Source: Streptomyces sp. sk2.1 (GTDB lineage: Bacteria; Actinomycetota; Actinomycetes; Streptomycetales; Streptomycetaceae). Taken from it: 40,652 bases of DNA. Under the pieces are notes generated by a model that was given only the letters and a program-made list of their open reading frames with translations, had not been told where the DNA came from and did not search any database. Below, piece after piece: positions 39,059-40,652 of this stretch; position 1 is the stretch's first letter, and each line of letters starts with the position of its first letter. Both the position numbers and the translations under genes were made by a program. The stretch is taken from positions 188,756-229,407 of the forward strand of contig NZ_RDBO01000045.1 in the NCBI RefSeq assembly GCF_008120935.1. The letters run 5' to 3'.

Positions 39059-40174
39059 TCAGCCGCGCGGGTAGCGGGCCAGCCAGCCGGGGGCGGCGGC
39101 GGAGGGGCCGTGCAGGGCCGGTCCCTGGGTCATCTCCATGGCGAAGTCGTCGGCGAGCTCCAGCAGGGTGGCCCGGCCCTCCAGTTCGACGAGCCAGGCG
39201 GGCGGCAGCGCGGTCTCGCCGTGCAGCGCGCCGAGCAGCGCCCCGCACAGGGCCCCGGTGGCGGCGGACGGCCCGCCGTGGTTGACCGCCAGCCGCAGCC
39301 CGTGCCGTACGTCCTCGCTGACCAGCGCGCAGTACACGGCGACGGCGAGCACCTCCTCGGCCGAGTCCGTGTCGCCCAGCGACTCGATCAGGGCCGGGCC
39401 CGGAATGCCCTGGCGCACGGTGCCGAGGGCCTGCTTCAGCGCCTCGGAGACCGGTTCGTGGCCGGGCTTCCCGGCGAGCAGGGCCAGCGCGTGCTGGACG
39501 GCGCCGTCCAGGGTCTCGCCCCGGGTCAGCGCGTGCACCATGACGGCGAAGGCCCCTGCGGAGAGCAGGGCGACGGGGTGGCCGTGGGTCTGGGCGGCGC
39601 ACTCGACGGCGAGTTGGAGGACGAGTTCGGGCTCCCAGCCGACGAGCAGCCCGAACGGCGCGGACCGGGTGAGGGCCGCCGAGTCCCGGGCGGTGGGGTT
39701 CCTGGGCCGGTCGAGCGTGCCCATGGTGGCGTCGCCGAAGCCGGTGAGGCATTCCCGGGCGGGGCTCCGGCGGGCGTACAGCCACTCCTGCCGGGCGAGC
39801 CAGCCGTCCTCCGTGCGGCGTTCGTCGGGCCCCCAGTCGTGCTGCGTGGCCAGCCAGCGCAGATGGGCGCGGTGCACGTCGGTGGGCGGGTGCCAGGCCC
39901 CGATGTCGCGGCGGACCTGGGCCCGGATGAGGCCGTCGACGGTGAACAGGGTGAGCTGGGTGATGGCGGTGACGGTGCCGCGCGCGCCGTGCACGGGCAC
40001 GAGGTCGGTGACGGCCTCGGCGCCGTGGGCCGCCCGGATCTCCTCCAGCGTGAGGTCACCGACCCCGGCCCCGAGCGCGTCGCCGACGGCCCCGCACAGC
40101 AGCGCGCCGCGCACCCGGCTGCGGAAGTCCTGCTGCTCGGCCCGGCCCCAGACAGCCGTGGTTCCTGTGGTCAC
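39059..40174 (-). CDS. ADP-ribosylglycohydrolase-fold protein, probably catalytically inactive
   Basis: The 371-residue protein has the ARH fold: R-G-A-L-L-C-G-A-V-G-D-A-L-G near residue 22 and the late motif N-H-G-G-P-S-A-A-T-G-A-L-C-G-A-L-L-G. In active enzymes two magnesium ions are held by a T-D-D-T motif and a G-D-S-D-x-T-G motif. Here the first site reads A-I-T-Q-L-T-L-F, as if D-D-T had been deleted, and the second has P-S-A instead of D-S-D. It may thus bind ADP-ribose or a modified protein without cleaving it. GTG 40174 follows AGAGGGG at about 5 bases; the upstream frame is repeat-rich and not included. Confidence 0.85.
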   Translation of the reverse strand: MTTGTTAVWGRAEQQDFRSRVRGALLCGAVGDALGAGVGDLTLEEIRAAHGAEAVTDLVPVHGARGTVTAITQLTLFTVDGLIRAQVRRDIGAWHPPTDVHRAHLRWLATQHDWGPDERRTEDGWLARQEWLYARRSPARECLTGFGDATMGTLDRPRNPTARDSAALTRSAPFGLLVGWEPELVLQLAVECAAQTHGHPVALLSAGAFAVMVHALTRGETLDGAVQHALALLAGKPGHEPVSEALKQALGTVRQGIPGPALIESLGDTDSAEEVLAVAVYCALVSEDVRHGLRLAVNHGGPSAATGALCGALLGALHGETALPPAWLVELEGRATLLELADDFAMEMTQGPALHGPSAAAPGWLARYPRG

Positions 40175-40501
40175 CGCGCCCCTCTTCCCCGTCGGCCCGA
40201 CGCGACTTCGCAGCACTGTAATCGAACGGGAACGGTGGGTCGGGGGACCGGAAACGGGTACGCGTGGGTATGTGGACGGACGTCCCGCAGGTCGTTTTTG
40301 ACCGGTGGACACGGGCGGGGACGTACGAATCGGGACACCGGGACGCACGGGCCGGGACGCGGGAACGTACGAGTCGGGACACCGGGACGTACGAGCCGGG
40401 CCCCGCGGACCGGGTGCACGGCGGACCGGGGCGTGCGGGCCGGACCACGCCCCGGTCGGCCGACCGTTCAGCCGGCCCCGCCGCCCGGTCGGCCCCGTTG
40501 C
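40175..40501. other. Upstream region of the ARH-like gene, with direct repeats
   Basis: No gene is supported in 327 bp. Two 36-bp near-identical direct repeats (type ACGTACGAATCGGGACACCG) lie at 40321-40356 and 40365-40400. The promoter of the ARH-like gene should lie in the left part. Confidence 0.6.
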
Positions 40502-40652
40502 TCAGCCGGCCCCTCCGCCCAGCCGGTTCCGCTGCTCGCGCGCCCACGCGTACCTCGGGTCGATCTCCAGCGCCCGGTCCAGGTCGGCCAGCGCGTCCGA
40601 GGTGCGGCCCAGCTGCTCGTACGCCAGCGCCCGGCTGCCCAGCGCCCAGGCG
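40502..40652 (-). CDS. TPR-repeat protein, C-terminal end (cut by the window)
   Basis: Fifty codons of the C-terminus are visible. They read A-W-A-L-G-S-R-A-L-A-Y-E-Q-L-G-R, then A-L-A-D-L-D-R-A-L-E-I-D-P, then Y-A-W-A-R, a standard tetratricopeptide unit with its A-x-x-x-L-x-x-x-x-x-x-A spacing. The 5' part and the start lie beyond position 40652. TPR proteins are protein-binding scaffolds; nothing more can be said of this one. Confidence 0.75.
   Translation of the reverse strand, partial: AWALGSRALAYEQLGRTSDALADLDRALEIDPRYAWAREQRNRLGGGAG

Noticed and set aside
40175..40348. N-terminal extension of the ARH-like protein
   Set aside because: The extra 58 codons are low-complexity; GTG 40174 has AGAGGGG at good spacing and starts just before the conserved fold.

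Overview
The window looks like Streptomyces or a close relative. GC is very high, GTG and TTG starts are common, Shine-Dalgarno sites are GGAGG-like, and actinobacterial families recur: an XRE/DUF5753 plus DUF397 pair, GPP34, a mycothiol-type DinB fold, and RepSA/Xis/Int of actinomycete integrative elements. All calls come from reading the sequence; no database search was run.

Left part (1-7.6 kb): a questin-oxidase-like gene; a DODA-type extradiol dioxygenase divergent from a MarR regulator across a TTCAA-rich operator region; a DHA2-type MFS exporter behind a TetR regulator; two mirrored 23-bp palindromes in front of that TetR gene; a secreted M6 metalloprotease; and a convergent TlpA-like thioredoxin.

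Island (8.0-14.8 kb): a complete tRNA-Arg(CCT) carries attL. A 44-bp copy of its 3' part at 14739-14782 is attR. Between them are the worn remains of an actinomycete integrative element: an in-frame Xis-Int fusion, the C-terminal third of RepSA, and an AT-rich scar. They are followed by cargo: a GAP-family membrane protein divergent from a three-gene haem-peroxidase set (uncharacterised protein, DyP peroxidase, y4iL-like catalase). Just past attR lies a 20-codon remnant of a second related integrase, then a small zinc-ribbon protein and a coiled-coil/Mrr-nuclease/TerD fusion that is a candidate phage-defence gene.

RiPP region (17.8-26.5 kb), the most interesting part. On the plus strand a 55-residue Ser/Thr/Cys-rich precursor is followed by a LanM-type dehydratase that lacks its cyclase half and instead carries a DUF6624 domain. 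Next come two paralogous JmjC/cupin oxygenase-like proteins, one with an intact H-x-D...H iron triad and one with H-x-A...H, and then a free-standing LanC cyclase. The last four genes are coupled by ATGA overlaps and a 95-bp overlap. No transporter or leader protease is present. Divergently, on the minus strand, a 25-residue peptide gene with a perfect Shine-Dalgarno and an aromatic tail (T-Y-L-Y-P-Y-P-N) precedes a cytochrome P450. It resembles the P450-crosslinked RiPP layout. Both systems are driven from one 189-bp intergenic region.

Right part (26.7-40.65 kb): mostly chromosomal housekeeping or accessory genes. These are a tiny lipoprotein, an ankyrin/HEAT protein, a DinB-fold protein, a polytopic membrane protein, a lipoprotein, a large D-Ala-D-Ala carboxypeptidase with repeated T-A-x-F-R motifs, GPP34, the XRE/DUF397 pair, an uncharacterised protein divergent from an SDR across a perfect palindrome, an ADP-ribosylglycohydrolase-like protein that has lost its metal-binding Asp motifs, and the end of a TPR protein. 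Short tandem repeats are unusually common throughout the window.
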